Source of the DNA: Taibaiella sp. KBW10
Lineage (GTDB): Bacteria; Bacteroidota; Bacteroidia; Chitinophagales; Chitinophagaceae
Reading direction: 5' to 3'
DNA: 39,386 nucleotides
NCBI RefSeq assembly: GCF_003852495.1
Contig: NZ_QAJI01000005.1
Span: 645,616 to 685,001, forward strand
A program made the position numbers and the translations under genes. Positions 7,282 through 16,199 of the stretch are shown here, piece after piece (position 1 is the first letter of the stretch; each line of letters begins with the position of its first letter). The notes under the pieces were generated by a model. That model saw only the letters and a program-made list of their open reading frames with translations. It ran no database searches and was not told the DNA's origin.

Positions 7282-9366
7282 TTAGCGCACCAATAATATA
7301 TCTCCTGAGTGGGTCTGAATATTTTTCAGGTTATTGCTATCCCGGTATTTTAAGACATACATATATACGCCTGCATCTGCATAATCTCCTTTAGTGTAGG
7401 TGCCCTCCCAGCCTTTTTGTGCATCTTTGGTATGAAAAATAACCTGCCCGTAACGGTTGTAGATATAGAGTTCATAAAAAGACAAATCGCAACCGGCGGT
7501 AAACTTCGGCATAAACTGGTCATTGGTTCCATCCCGGTTTGGTGTGAATGCATTTGGGATCATGATATCACAATTACAATCTTTGATGATGACCTGTACC
7601 GAATCGGTTTGTGTTCCGCATACATTATGTGCCGTTACGATGTAGCGGCCAGTCTGCATCGGCCTTATCGTCGTAGAGGCAGCACCGGTATTCCAGGTAT
7701 ACGAGCTGGGTAAATTGGCGATTGCATGAAGGTCAATAAGTGTATTATTACAGATTGTGGTATCTGATTCCATAATGTGTACAAAAGGAATTACTTTATT
7801 TACCACAATAGTATCACTTGCGATACACCCTTTTTTAGAGGTCGTCAGATAATATTTACCCGGTTCGGTGATGGCCATTCCTGAACCGATGGTGCCATCT
7901 TGCCACAGGTATCGATCAATATCGGCAGCATAGGCATCCAGGAACATGCTCTGCCCTGCACACAAAGTTGTATCATTACCCAGGTGCAGCATATTCGTAA
8001 CCATTTCTACTTTAAAAGAGTCGATGGTCAGGGTGCAATTCTTATAATTATATACCCAATAAGTCCCGCTGGTTGTTATGGGCAAACTGGAGCTGTTAGC
8101 CCCTGTATTCCATATATATATACCGGCATCGGGGACGGAGGCATGTAAAATGGCGTTAGCTCCGTTACAGAATACCGTATCCTTACGGCGCTTAGCGATA
8201 GTATCCATATTGGTATTGACAACAATATTACTTCCAAAACCCATATAGCTTACCGTATCTGGAGGGGCAAAGCCGATGGTGTAGGTCGCGGCTGTACCGC
8301 TTAGATTGGGAAATTCAATCCGGTCGATCCGGGTGGATATTGTAAAGGGACTCTGGCTAACCAGTGTTCTGGTAAGGTATAGTTTCCCGTCGGGGCCTGA
8401 CTTCAAGCCGGCATTAGACTCGCCTGTTACAGGGCTTGGCCCTAAAGATGCTTGAGAACCGGCAATGGCGGTCAAGTTGGGGTATAAAGACAGATTGTAT
8501 TGACGGACACCCGCACTTCCTGCACTGATGTACAGTTTTGATTGGTCCGGGCTCAATGCCATAAATATACCGGGATTTATAGGTATAGATTCAAAATCAG
8601 AAACCACTCCCGTCATATTATTGAACTTAGACCTTATGATACTTGAAGTACCCGAGGAGTAGAGAATGGTACCGGAAGGGTTGAATAGTGTACCGGGGAT
8701 TGTAGCCTGATCATCGGCAGTTGCGTTGCTAATGACGGGAGTGGCCTGTATCCCGGCAGCCGTTATTTTATAGGCATAATAAGCATTATTATTGGCCTGA
8801 TCCCTTCGGACCAGCAACCAATAGGAATTACAATCTGCTGCCCTGGCACTGGCGAGTACTTCTGAAATGCCGGAGGAGAGCAACACCATATTCTTCATTC
8901 CGGGCACAATATCTCCCTTGCCATTATTCAGCGTCATATCTACGAGGTGATAGTATAGTTTTCTGGGAGGACTAATCTCATAGGGGTCTACCGTGAAGAC
9001 AAAATATTGTTGTGCATTTCCGGGATGCTTGATCACCTGTACCCCATAGGCGGCTGATCCGATCGGCTGGTTATTTATTACCGGACCGTTACCGGAAAGA
9101 CCACCGGAATTGGGCATCGGATCTCCATTGCGATCCCATATACGGCCACCCATGGTATAGAACAGCAGGTTGCCTTGAGCATCACTTACTGTAGTGGAGC
9201 TTTCCCAGCTACGCATACTGCTGTTGCTACTATAGCTTGCATTGGGTGTATTAAAAGAGATGCTTTTCCCGATACCGAAGTGCCAGTTATTATTTTCTCC
9301 CTGGGCAAATGTCCGGCTGGAAATATATAGCAACGAGAATACAAAAAAACAGGTAAAGAACTTCAT
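7282..9366 (-). CDS. T9SS type B sorting domain protein (beta-propeller and Ig-like repeats)
   Basis: A 694-residue secreted protein. ATG 9366 is chosen because it gives a signal peptide ending TFA-Q (about residue 22); the longer frame to 9435 would add a non-signal leader. The N-terminal half (about 23-390) has the GENNNWHFGIG start and the SDAQGNLLFYTMG motif typical of a propeller-like domain on Bacteroidota secreted proteins. Then come three Ig/PKD-like repeats of about 80 residues, each with a DT.LC...W..G..GtY pattern and paired Cys. The C-terminal about 90 residues (IPNAFTPNRDGTNDQF ... YNRYGQVIF ... GVYMYVLKYRD) are the CHU_C / gliding motility-associated type B sorting domain, which directs T9SS export and surface attachment. 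It is a clear paralogue of the gene at 33591-35708. Ligand unknown; adhesion is the likely role. Confidence 0.88.
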   Translation of the reverse strand: MKFFTCFFVFSLLYISSRTFAQGENNNWHFGIGKSISFNTPNASYSSNSSMRSWESSTTVSDAQGNLLFYTMGGRIWDRNGDPMPNSGGLSGNGPVINNQPIGSAAYGVQVIKHPGNAQQYFVFTVDPYEISPPRKLYYHLVDMTLNNGKGDIVPGMKNMVLLSSGISEVLASARAADCNSYWLLVRRDQANNNAYYAYKITAAGIQATPVISNATADDQATIPGTLFNPSGTILYSSGTSSIIRSKFNNMTGVVSDFESIPINPGIFMALSPDQSKLYISAGSAGVRQYNLSLYPNLTAIAGSQASLGPSPVTGESNAGLKSGPDGKLYLTRTLVSQSPFTISTRIDRIEFPNLSGTAATYTIGFAPPDTVSYMGFGSNIVVNTNMDTIAKRRKDTVFCNGANAILHASVPDAGIYIWNTGANSSSLPITTSGTYWVYNYKNCTLTIDSFKVEMVTNMLHLGNDTTLCAGQSMFLDAYAADIDRYLWQDGTIGSGMAITEPGKYYLTTSKKGCIASDTIVVNKVIPFVHIMESDTTICNNTLIDLHAIANLPSSYTWNTGAASTTIRPMQTGRYIVTAHNVCGTQTDSVQVIIKDCNCDIMIPNAFTPNRDGTNDQFMPKFTAGCDLSFYELYIYNRYGQVIFHTKDAQKGWEGTYTKGDYADAGVYMYVLKYRDSNNLKNIQTHSGDILLVR

Positions 9367-9432
9367 GTCAGATATTTGATTGTGAGCAAATAGGAGGCCG
9401 GTGGATAAAGAATATATCCGATTTGGCAAAAA

Positions 9433-9440
9433 CAAATCTA
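9433..9440 (-). promoter_or_regulatory. Possible -7 element
   Basis: Read on the minus strand, TAGATTTG matches TAnnTTTG and lies 66 nt upstream of the ATG at 9366. No good -33 partner is evident. Confidence 0.35.
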
Positions 9441-9484
9441 AACAAAATTTGGCATCTTTTATAGTCTAAGTACCTGTGTATTAA

Positions 9485-9518
9485 TAAAAAAAAGCCAATC
9501 ACAACAGGTGATTGACTT
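9485..9518 (-). terminator. Terminator of the UbiA-GT-HAD operon
   Basis: On the minus strand GTCAATCAC pairs with GTGATTGGC (9 bp, one G-T wobble) around a 5-nt loop (9503-9507), followed by a run of seven Ts. It lies 80 nt beyond the HAD stop codon. Confidence 0.75.
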
Positions 9519-9600
9519 TACAATAATATTTTATGCCGAAAGTAGTCCGGTCTCTAATTGCTTTCTGCTTTTGATCAACACGTTTGGAGATGGCGTGGTA

Positions 9601-10215
9601 TTACCCTTTAAAATACTGATAATATTTTTGAGTACCTATTTCCAGCATCGGGATATCATCAGTGGTATCCCCGTAGCAAAAGATCTCCGTATAGTTTTCT
9701 AAATCGTATTTTTCTTTAATCCTTGTAACCTTTACACTTCCTTTGCAGTTTGTGCCCTCGTATCTGCCGGATATATGTCCGTCGATAACCTGGTATTCAG
9801 TACAAATGAGCTCCAGGTCAAGGGCATCACACCAGGGTTTAACCCAATATTGTGCCGAAGCGGTAACCACGCAGATAAGATGATGCTTATTTTTATGTTC
9901 TTCTATAGCTTCCAATGCATCTTTTCGAAGTATTTTATGAAGCTTATAACGACAATATTCCGCCCCTGCTTTAATCATATCCTGTTCACTTCTTTTGCTG
10001 AAAAAACAGGCAAAGATCTTTTCCTTTGCCTTATCTGCATTGAGTAATTTCAGTTTGTATGCCAATAGTACCGGTGCGGCTGCAAGGGATCCGGTAATCA
10101 ATTTTAATGCTGAATTACTATATAAGATAAATTCAAAAAAAGAATCCTTATTGGTTATTGTACCATCAAAATCAATGAAGACAATCGAATCAGTGGGATT
10201 TTTCTTGTTTAACAT
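9601..10215 (-). CDS. HAD-IB family phosphatase
   Basis: A 204-residue haloacid dehalogenase-type hydrolase. Motif I is DFDGT (15-19; nucleophile D15, acid/base D17), motif II is the VVTAS stretch (116-120), motif III lysine is probably K159, and motif IV is GDTTDD (182-187). The cap insertion with several hydrophobic residues (about 35-60) may allow membrane association. It overlaps the upstream glycosyltransferase-like gene by 26 nt and is the last gene of a three-gene operon headed by a UbiA-family gene. In mycobacteria a UbiA phosphoribosyltransferase works with a phosphatase that converts the 5-phosphoribosyl lipid to a ribosyl lipid; this HAD could serve that step (inference). Amino acid or phosphoserine phosphatase activity is the alternative. 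Confidence 0.82.
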   Translation of the reverse strand: MLNKKNPTDSIVFIDFDGTITNKDSFFEFILYSNSALKLITGSLAAAPVLLAYKLKLLNADKAKEKIFACFFSKRSEQDMIKAGAEYCRYKLHKILRKDALEAIEEHKNKHHLICVVTASAQYWVKPWCDALDLELICTEYQVIDGHISGRYEGTNCKGSVKVTRIKEKYDLENYTEIFCYGDTTDDIPMLEIGTQKYYQYFKG

Positions 10216-11947
10216 ATGATTCTAAAAATTTAAAAAATGTACCGGGTGTATATGGAGGCGTTTGCTCATTGAGTAATATAATCGAAGAGGAGCATATAGG
10301 TTTAAACTGAAGATACTTCTGAGCGGATGTGTCAGATGCCGGAACGTTAGTGTACGGAATATGATACGCATCTAAGCGGTATGCTGTACTAATGAAATCA
10401 TTTGGGATCACTTTTACAGGGGTACGCATTTTTTGTAGCCATACGTATTCATTTCTCATTTGCTGGCTAATGATTAAATTGGAACCAACAGCGATGCCTA
10501 AAATAAAGATTCCATTAATCCCGATCAAGCCCAGGTTTACCGTCTTTAAAATCCTTATAGCGCTAACTTTTTTAGCTTGGGATTCATAAAATACAATCAG
10601 TAAAATGGGCAAATACCAAAGTTGGGGCACATAACGACTCAACCAGCATTCGGGTATGATAAATATACTAATCGTAATAAAAGCAAGCAGGAATATAAAG
10701 GCCCTCGGAAGGGGGACCCTATAAATAACCAATAATAAGAGCAGGATAACAGAAAGAATGAGAATCGCCCAGAATAATGGCCCCATGCCGCCATATAATA
10801 CACTCACACTTTTAAAAACAGTCCATTCTTTTAACGTGACCTGGTAAGGCAATTTTAATTCCGGTTCCGGGGTAACGCTACTGCCATGTACATTACTGGA
10901 TTTTGAACTATTAGCGATAATGAATTTCTGTACCCTGTTTTTCGTATCAAATGACTTCGGAGCGTTGGCACCAACCATTATATTTATGGCTTCCTTACCC
11001 ATAAGCGGATGAAAGATATGATGTCCGGAAGATATATTGGTATAATAAGGATTAGCCGCGATAAAGATTCCTGCGATCATGCCCAATATATTGATCAGGA
11101 GAAATCTGCGTACCAAGGGCTTATTTCTGGAATAAAGTAGATAGCCCAGGCCTGCAGGAACGAAGAGGCATACATAAACCAGGCCAGTAAATTTTAAGCT
11201 GGCCAACAGCAGGATACCGGTTAGCCATAACCAATAGCCGAGCTTTTGCTGCTTCGCAATAAGCAGGAACCCGATGATCAGAATGAGGAATAAAGAAGCC
11301 ACTTGCCCGTCAAACATAAAGGCAAACAATTGTGTGCTAATAATCGGATTGAGGATCAGGAGGCTGCTATATATAAACGCTTTTCTATGGTGAAGATTAA
11401 GGTGTTTTTTTAAGTAGGAAAAGGTAAGCAGCCATGCAGCCAGTGCTACGAGCAGATTTGAAACTTTACTTGTTTCAAACATACCGGTAAATTGAGTGAT
11501 GGAGCTGCCGAATATTTCAAATGCTTTGGCATAGTGATTAATATACACAGCATTCGGTATTTCATTTCCTAAAAACGTCCTGAAGGGATTCCAGCCATTA
11601 ATTAATTCATGGATTGCTTGTAAATGATAGGTCTGTCCATCATGTGAATTGTCCCAGATGAAAACTGAGGTCAATAACAGCAGCGCAAAAACAAGCAGGA
11701 AATGGAAATAGCTGAAGAGGACGCGCTTGATATCTGTACCCTTATCTGTTGTATACCGATATACGAAGTAAGTGCATAAGAATACAGACATTAGTGCAGC
11801 GATAAAGCTGTTCTGAACGAAGAATGCAATATTACTAACATAACCGACTGCAGTCCAGAACAGGACCAAAACATATAATGCTAAACATTGAAATGCAAGT
11901 ATCGGTCCGTTTACTTTTTCGCGATAGGTATTTAATAATCTATGCAT
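10190..11947 (-). CDS. Polytopic membrane protein, GT-C glycosyltransferase-like
   Basis: A 585-residue protein with about eleven to twelve hydrophobic segments. After the second or third helix comes an outward-facing loop with the acidic motif DNSHDGQTYH (about residues 108-117), the place where GT-C enzymes carry their catalytic acidic residues. A soluble loop with a GHHIFHPLMG segment lies in the middle, and about 90 residues near the C-terminus (from about 495) are soluble and probably periplasmic. This layout fits lipid-linked sugar transferases of the GT-C fold. It overlaps the upstream UbiA gene by 8 nt and the HAD gene by 26 nt, so translation is probably coupled. The operon context suggests it uses a polyprenyl-phosphate pentose donor. 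Acceptor unknown; the precise CAZy family cannot be named from sequence by eye. Confidence 0.7.
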   Translation of the reverse strand: MHRLLNTYREKVNGPILAFQCLALYVLVLFWTAVGYVSNIAFFVQNSFIAALMSVFLCTYFVYRYTTDKGTDIKRVLFSYFHFLLVFALLLLTSVFIWDNSHDGQTYHLQAIHELINGWNPFRTFLGNEIPNAVYINHYAKAFEIFGSSITQFTGMFETSKVSNLLVALAAWLLTFSYLKKHLNLHHRKAFIYSSLLILNPIISTQLFAFMFDGQVASLFLILIIGFLLIAKQQKLGYWLWLTGILLLASLKFTGLVYVCLFVPAGLGYLLYSRNKPLVRRFLLINILGMIAGIFIAANPYYTNISSGHHIFHPLMGKEAINIMVGANAPKSFDTKNRVQKFIIANSSKSSNVHGSSVTPEPELKLPYQVTLKEWTVFKSVSVLYGGMGPLFWAILILSVILLLLLVIYRVPLPRAFIFLLAFITISIFIIPECWLSRYVPQLWYLPILLIVFYESQAKKVSAIRILKTVNLGLIGINGIFILGIAVGSNLIISQQMRNEYVWLQKMRTPVKVIPNDFISTAYRLDAYHIPYTNVPASDTSAQKYLQFKPICSSSIILLNEQTPPYTPGTFFKFLESYVKQEKSH

Positions 11948-12827
11948 GACCTAAATAAATAAAATATAAAACAGAGGAGAACCAGAGCAACACACAGATA
12001 TGGATGAATCTATCTTTAAATAAAATCTTAACAGGATTGCCCGATTTTTTATCTACGAAAAGGAGGTGTAAATACTTAGACAGCCCCAGAACCACAAATA
12101 TATCAGAGAGGTAAAAATAGGAACCGAAGTTCTGCACTACCGAATCAGAAATAGAATAGATAATATATATAAATACCAGCATCGAAGAGGTAATAACAAT
12201 CATCGCATCCAGGTAAATCAAGTTATAATACTTTGAGGTTTTCCGGACGACCTGCTTGCTTTCTTCCTGAATTAATATATCATCCCGCCTTTTGCCCAGC
12301 GCTATTAAGGAAGCTAAGAAAAACACGGTGATCACTAACCAGTGCGATACTTCAATATTGGCGACCACACCACCATAAAATAACCGGATTTCAAAGAAAA
12401 TAGCAATGGAGAAAATATCAATAATCAACTGATTTTTTAGCCAGAAGCTATATAATACATTGAATGCAAGATAAAAACACAAAAATAGTAAGGCAGATGC
12501 CGAAAGGAAACGGGGTGCAATGAGCACAACACAGATCAAAAGAATGGCCAGAATGACCAGCGCAGCCGTAACACTAACCTCTTTGGCTGCTATAGGCCGG
12601 AATTTTTTTTTGGGATGATTGCGGTCATGGGGAGCATCAACAATATCATTGATAATATAGATACTACTGGACAGCAGACAAAAAATTAAGATCGCAATGA
12701 GCACAGAAATCATGACATCGGGATCAGTGATTTTTCTTCCGAAAAAACAAGGTAAGAGAATTAATAAATTCTTAACCCAATTATCGGCTCGTAGAAGCCG
12801 AAATAAGGTGCTTAATAGCTTGGTCAT
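11940..12827 (-). CDS. UbiA-family polyprenyl-phosphate phosphoribosyltransferase
   Basis: A 295-residue integral membrane prenyltransferase-superfamily protein with eight or nine helices. The first Asp-rich motif is NDIVDAPHDRNHPKK (60-74), followed by FRPIA (76-80); the RADNWVKN start (13-20) and GKRRDD (178-183) are the hallmarks of the decaprenyl-phosphate phosphoribosyltransferase (DPPR synthase, Rv3806c-like) branch rather than of quinone or haem prenyltransferases. It would transfer 5-phosphoribose from PRPP to a polyprenyl phosphate at the inner membrane. First gene of a three-gene overlapping operon with a GT-C-like protein and a HAD phosphatase. No DprE1/DprE2 epimerase is present in the window. 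Branch assignment is by motif recognition. Confidence 0.83.
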   Translation of the reverse strand: MTKLLSTLFRLLRADNWVKNLLILLPCFFGRKITDPDVMISVLIAILIFCLLSSSIYIINDIVDAPHDRNHPKKKFRPIAAKEVSVTAALVILAILLICVVLIAPRFLSASALLFLCFYLAFNVLYSFWLKNQLIIDIFSIAIFFEIRLFYGGVVANIEVSHWLVITVFFLASLIALGKRRDDILIQEESKQVVRKTSKYYNLIYLDAMIVITSSMLVFIYIIYSISDSVVQNFGSYFYLSDIFVVLGLSKYLHLLFVDKKSGNPVKILFKDRFIHICVLLWFSSVLYFIYLGHA

Positions 12828-12982
12828 GTAAAGGCATTTGGTTACTGTCGTACTGAGTATTGTGTTAGAAATATTGTACCCCTATTTATCCGGGCTTCCT
12901 ATCTTTAAAAGAACCGCTAATATATATAAAATAATTGACTCAGCATGGCTCAGCGGGCTTGGCGTATGTGATCTGTAAATGA

Positions 12983-13036
12983 TATTTTATACCAAAGGGG
13001 TCAAAACATATGTTTCGACCCCTTTGGTATAAAATA
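12983..13036. terminator. Long palindromic hairpin, terminator of sod
   Basis: A 54-nt near-perfect hairpin. A 20-bp perfect outer stem (12983-13002 with 13017-13036) encloses a second self-complementary core, AAACATATGTTT (13004-13015), separated by a single A/C mismatch. It lies 16 nt beyond the sod stop codon on the minus strand. The A/T-rich ends can supply a U-tract. The rest of 12828-12982 shows no gene and no clear promoter. Confidence 0.75.
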
Positions 13037-13051
13037 GTAAAGTAGTATTAT

Positions 13052-13651
13052 TTACAAAGCAGCTTCATAACGCTTGCTTATTTCTTCCCAGTTCAGGACA
13101 TTCCAGATAGCAGAAAGATAGTCCGGGCGCTTATTTTGGTATTTCAGATAATATGCATGTTCCCATACATCGATACCTAAGATAGGAGTACCTTTTACTT
13201 CAGCTACATCCATCAAAGGATTATCCTGGTTTGGTGTAGACGTTACTTCCAACTGACCATCTTTAACGATCAACCAAGCCCAACCACTACCAAAACGAGT
13301 AGCACCGGCAGCGCTTAATTTTTCTTTTAAAGCATCCATTCCGCCTAATGTTTCAATAGCCGCCGCTAATTTTTCTGAAGGTTTACAAGCATCGTTGCAC
13401 AATATAGTCCAGAACATGCTGTGATTATAATGTCCACCACCGTTGTTACGCACCGCAGCAGGGTATTTGGAAATATTGGCCATAAGCGCTTCTAAAGATA
13501 AATCCGCCGCATCTGTACCTTCAATGGCTTTATTCAGATTGTCAACATAGGCTTTATGATGACGATCATGGTGAATTTCCATAGTTAAGGCATCAATATG
13601 TGGTTCTAAAGCATCGAAAGCATATGGTAATGCAGGAAGTGTGTGTGCCAT
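13052..13651 (-). CDS. Superoxide dismutase (Mn/Fe)
   Basis: Cytosolic enzyme converting superoxide to oxygen and hydrogen peroxide. The ATG at 13651 is used because it gives the canonical N-terminus ([19 protein letters not shown]) and 199 residues; the 25 residues upstream are not part of the family and overlap the promoter. Metal ligands are H27, H77, D161 and H165, the last two in [29 protein letters not shown] (71-81) and the [10 protein letters not shown] stretch with Q142 are closer to the Mn-type than the Fe-type, but many Bacteroidota enzymes use either metal, so no symbol is given. No signal peptide. Preceded by its own promoter and followed by a strong hairpin, so probably monocistronic. 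Confidence 0.96.
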   Translation of the reverse strand: MAHTLPALPYAFDALEPHIDALTMEIHHDRHHKAYVDNLNKAIEGTDAADLSLEALMANISKYPAAVRNNGGGHYNHSMFWTILCNDACKPSEKLAAAIETLGGMDALKEKLSAAGATRFGSGWAWLIVKDGQLEVTSTPNQDNPLMDVAEVKGTPILGIDVWEHAYYLKYQNKRPDYLSAIWNVLNWEEISKRYEAAL

Positions 13652-13697
13652 AATGTGTGTATTTAAATTTTTGTTTTTAAAAATGTGATTTCGCTTA

Positions 13698-13727
13698 CAA
13701 ATGTAACTTTTAAAAGTCTTTCGCAAT
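13698..13727 (-). promoter_or_regulatory. Promoter of the sod gene
   Basis: On the minus strand ATTG (13727-13724) is followed after 18 nt by TACATTTG (13705-13698), an exact -7 match. It lies 46 nt upstream of the ATG at 13651, which also argues against the longer reading frame. Confidence 0.65.
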
Positions 13728-13800
13728 ATTGATTAATAATATTTTAAGATTACTTAAACCTATAATGTTCTTATTCAAGCTCAAGTGATGTTCCAAATGC

Positions 13801-15537
13801 TTATGCATTTTTGGTGTATTTCCGTTTCCGGAGATAGAGGTAAATGATCGCTAAAAGTGCAACCAATACCAAAGGCAGCCCTATCGCAATCATCTGCCAT
13901 TTACTGCGCTCTGCTTCCGTGCGTTTCGGATCCAGAATGCGGTTTTCAAACGATTTAGCCCGCGCTTCCAGCAGGTTGTGATCATCTATTAAATAGGTCA
14001 GGCAGTTTTGTAAAAAAGTGACGTTATCAAAACGGTAGGTCTTATTAAACCGGTATACGCCCAGTTCCATCGCCTTATTGTCCGCCTCCGAAACCTCGTT
14101 CAATAAAATATCGGCGTCGCTTAAGACAATAATCTTAGTATCCTTCGCTGCGCCCGATTTAAAAATCAGGTTATGTGCAGCCATAAAGTTTTTTACATTA
14201 TCCGAATACTGGTTCAAAAAAGCAGAAGTAAATTTGCCTTCCAGTAAAGCCGCAACCACCAGGTTTTTCTTGGTAAAGGTTGCCGGATTGGGCTCTTCCA
14301 GCACCGATTTGTACATAATCGCCGCCGGAGCACCTTCTGTCTTACTGTAAGCAGAAGACGTGAGTAAAGCCGTTTTGCTTACTTTGTCATTGTTTTTATT
14401 GAGATCAATACTACTGGCAAAACGCGCCAGAACACCATCCAGGTTTTTAGTAATCGGATGTTGGCTGGCACCGGCTTGTAATACCGGGAAATAAGGCCAG
14501 GAAAACATTTTCTGTTGCGCCTGTCCGCCAGATGCCACAGGAATCCCCGCATTATTGGCCGCATCTAAAACCAGATCATTATTGATGCGCGCACCATAAT
14601 GAAAGAGCATATCGTTCAAGCCCAGTTCGGTAGGCATTCCTATAAATGTTTCCTTTTGGGCGAAGCTATCGATAGAGGCACGTACGGCGTCAATGGAGAA
14701 AAGCACCTTACCACCCTGCATAATATACTGATCAATTTTAAATAGATCGATATCCGAAAAAGCTTTGAAGGGACGGTTAATGATCACCGCCTTATATTTT
14801 GCCGGATTAAGGGCCACCTGGCTTTGAAGGTTTACCGTATCCAGCCCGTACTGCCGGCCAATAGTTGCCACAAGGCTACGGATCTCCGGGCCAAAAGCTT
14901 CTTCATTACCGGTCAGGTAAGCAATAAAGTCCGGTTGGTCTTTTTGTAATTGAAAGAGAGCATTGGCCAGGTTGTACTCCAATAACATTTCTGAGCGGTT
15001 CAGAATCGTTTTGGATAAAACCATAGAATTACTTTCCTGTAAAAATACCGGCATGATTCGCTCCGGAGCACCGTTTTCTGGCTTATAACGCACCAATGCC
15101 CAAGGGAAAACCATTTTCTGCTCCGAGCCCGCTTTGCCATTCACCGTTACCGGGAAACCGGTCATGTTGTATCGTGCTAAAGTACCGATGATCGCAGTGT
15201 CATCATCTTCAATTGGGTCTACAAAATCATAGCTGATCTTGTCGTTACTGTTATGGCTAAAGGTTTTGAGCAATTCTTCGGTGCTGACCGATAAATTTTT
15301 AAAAGCAGCCGGGATATTATTACCCTTTAAGAAAACCGTAATATGTGCTTTCCCTTTCAAGCCGTTTAAAAATTGCTGTGTTGCTTTAGTCGTACTGTAT
15401 TTCTGATCGCGGGTCAGGTCCAGTTGGGTCGACCAGCGGTAAGAAGCCACATTGATTAAAACCAACAAAGCAATTACTCCTAATAATTTAATGAGTAATT
15501 GCTTTTTCTTTTTGTCATTCGATATAATATCAGACAT
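13801..15537 (-). CDS. gldG: Gliding motility ABC transporter auxiliary protein GldG
   Basis: A 578-residue protein with an N-terminal transmembrane helix (about 17-36) after a basic cytosolic tip (KKKKQ), a large periplasmic ABC_transp_aux region, and a C-terminal helix (about 546-567) followed by basic residues. The QLDLTRDQKYS segment after the first helix and the VSTEELLKTFS stretch are typical of GldG. GldG works with GldA (ATPase) and GldF (permease) in an ABC system linked to gliding motility. Here the usual neighbour gldF is not adjacent: a DUF151 nuclease gene lies 38 nt upstream on the same strand and sod downstream. Family assignment is strong; role in motility for this strain is inference, since some non-gliding relatives keep these genes. 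Confidence 0.88.
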   Translation of the reverse strand: MSDIISNDKKKKQLLIKLLGVIALLVLINVASYRWSTQLDLTRDQKYSTTKATQQFLNGLKGKAHITVFLKGNNIPAAFKNLSVSTEELLKTFSHNSNDKISYDFVDPIEDDDTAIIGTLARYNMTGFPVTVNGKAGSEQKMVFPWALVRYKPENGAPERIMPVFLQESNSMVLSKTILNRSEMLLEYNLANALFQLQKDQPDFIAYLTGNEEAFGPEIRSLVATIGRQYGLDTVNLQSQVALNPAKYKAVIINRPFKAFSDIDLFKIDQYIMQGGKVLFSIDAVRASIDSFAQKETFIGMPTELGLNDMLFHYGARINNDLVLDAANNAGIPVASGGQAQQKMFSWPYFPVLQAGASQHPITKNLDGVLARFASSIDLNKNNDKVSKTALLTSSAYSKTEGAPAAIMYKSVLEEPNPATFTKKNLVVAALLEGKFTSAFLNQYSDNVKNFMAAHNLIFKSGAAKDTKIIVLSDADILLNEVSEADNKAMELGVYRFNKTYRFDNVTFLQNCLTYLIDDHNLLEARAKSFENRILDPKRTEAERSKWQMIAIGLPLVLVALLAIIYLYLRKRKYTKNA

Positions 15538-15575
15538 ACTATTTTTCTAAAATAAAATTGATAAGAATAAGATGG

Positions 15576-16199
15576 TTATTCCGCAGCACCCCTGGCTTTC
15601 AGTTCATCTCTGAATTGAATGGCCAGATCATAATCCTCATTATCTAATGCTTTTTGCATCATATCCTGTAATTCGGCAATGGTATAATGGCTTAAACTGG
15701 ATTTTGCGCCTGTTGCTTTTTTCGGTTTAGGGCTTGGTTCCGGTGTTTTGGCAGGATTGTCCAATGCCGCAGAATCCGTTGGCTGTTCTTCCGTAAAGCC
15801 TGCAGCTTCGTTCAGGATATTTTCGTACGTATAAATAGGGCTGCCACAGCGAATCGCAAGGGCGACCGCATCGGAAGTCCGGGAGTCAATTTCCATTACT
15901 GCTCCCTCTCTGTTACAAACCAGTTGGGCATAAAATATACCTTCCGATAATTTGTAAATAACAACTTCCACCAGTTCTATATTAAATGAAGACATCACGC
16001 TGCTCATCAGGTCATGCGTCAACGGGCGTGCAGGCTTTATCTGTTCTAACGCTACGGCTATAGATTGCGCCTCATAACTACCGATCACAATGGGAATACG
16101 TCTTAATCCACCCACTTCACCCAAAACGACAGCATAAGACTGCAACTGGGTAACACTACTCGATAAGGCAACAATTTCTAAAGGAATCTTATTCATCAT
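15576..16199 (-). CDS. Bifunctional nuclease domain (DUF151) protein with UVR motif
   Basis: A 207-residue cytosolic protein. The N-terminal DUF151 (bifunctional nuclease, BFN) domain spans about residues 1-140 and includes RIPIVIGSYEAQSIA (35-49), RPLTHDLM and the SRTSDAVALAIRCGSPIY stretch. A Pro/Lys-rich linker (about 145-170) joins it to a C-terminal UvrB/UvrC interaction motif (about 172-203, LQDMMQKALDNEDYDLAIQF). Plant homologues act on RNA and DNA; the bacterial role is unclear, with nucleotide-stress or repair links suggested by the UVR motif. It lies 38 nt upstream of gldG on the same strand, so it may be co-transcribed. The two-domain layout is usual for Bacteroidota homologues. 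Confidence 0.88.
   Translation of the reverse strand: MMNKIPLEIVALSSSVTQLQSYAVVLGEVGGLRRIPIVIGSYEAQSIAVALEQIKPARPLTHDLMSSVMSSFNIELVEVVIYKLSEGIFYAQLVCNREGAVMEIDSRTSDAVALAIRCGSPIYTYENILNEAAGFTEEQPTDSAALDNPAKTPEPSPKPKKATGAKSSLSHYTIAELQDMMQKALDNEDYDLAIQFRDELKARGAAE

Noticed and set aside
9531-9601. Possible frameshift at the 3' end of the HAD gene: skipping one G near the stop would continue FKGNTTPSPNV... to a stop at 9531
   Set aside because: The protein as read already ends with the YYQYFKG type of C-terminus usual for small HAD-IB enzymes, and the added segment carries no recognisable motif. It stays possible but unsupported.
12983-13036. Long inverted repeat as the end of an insertion sequence
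   Set aside because: No transposase, no target duplication and no second copy are seen; position after sod fits a terminator.
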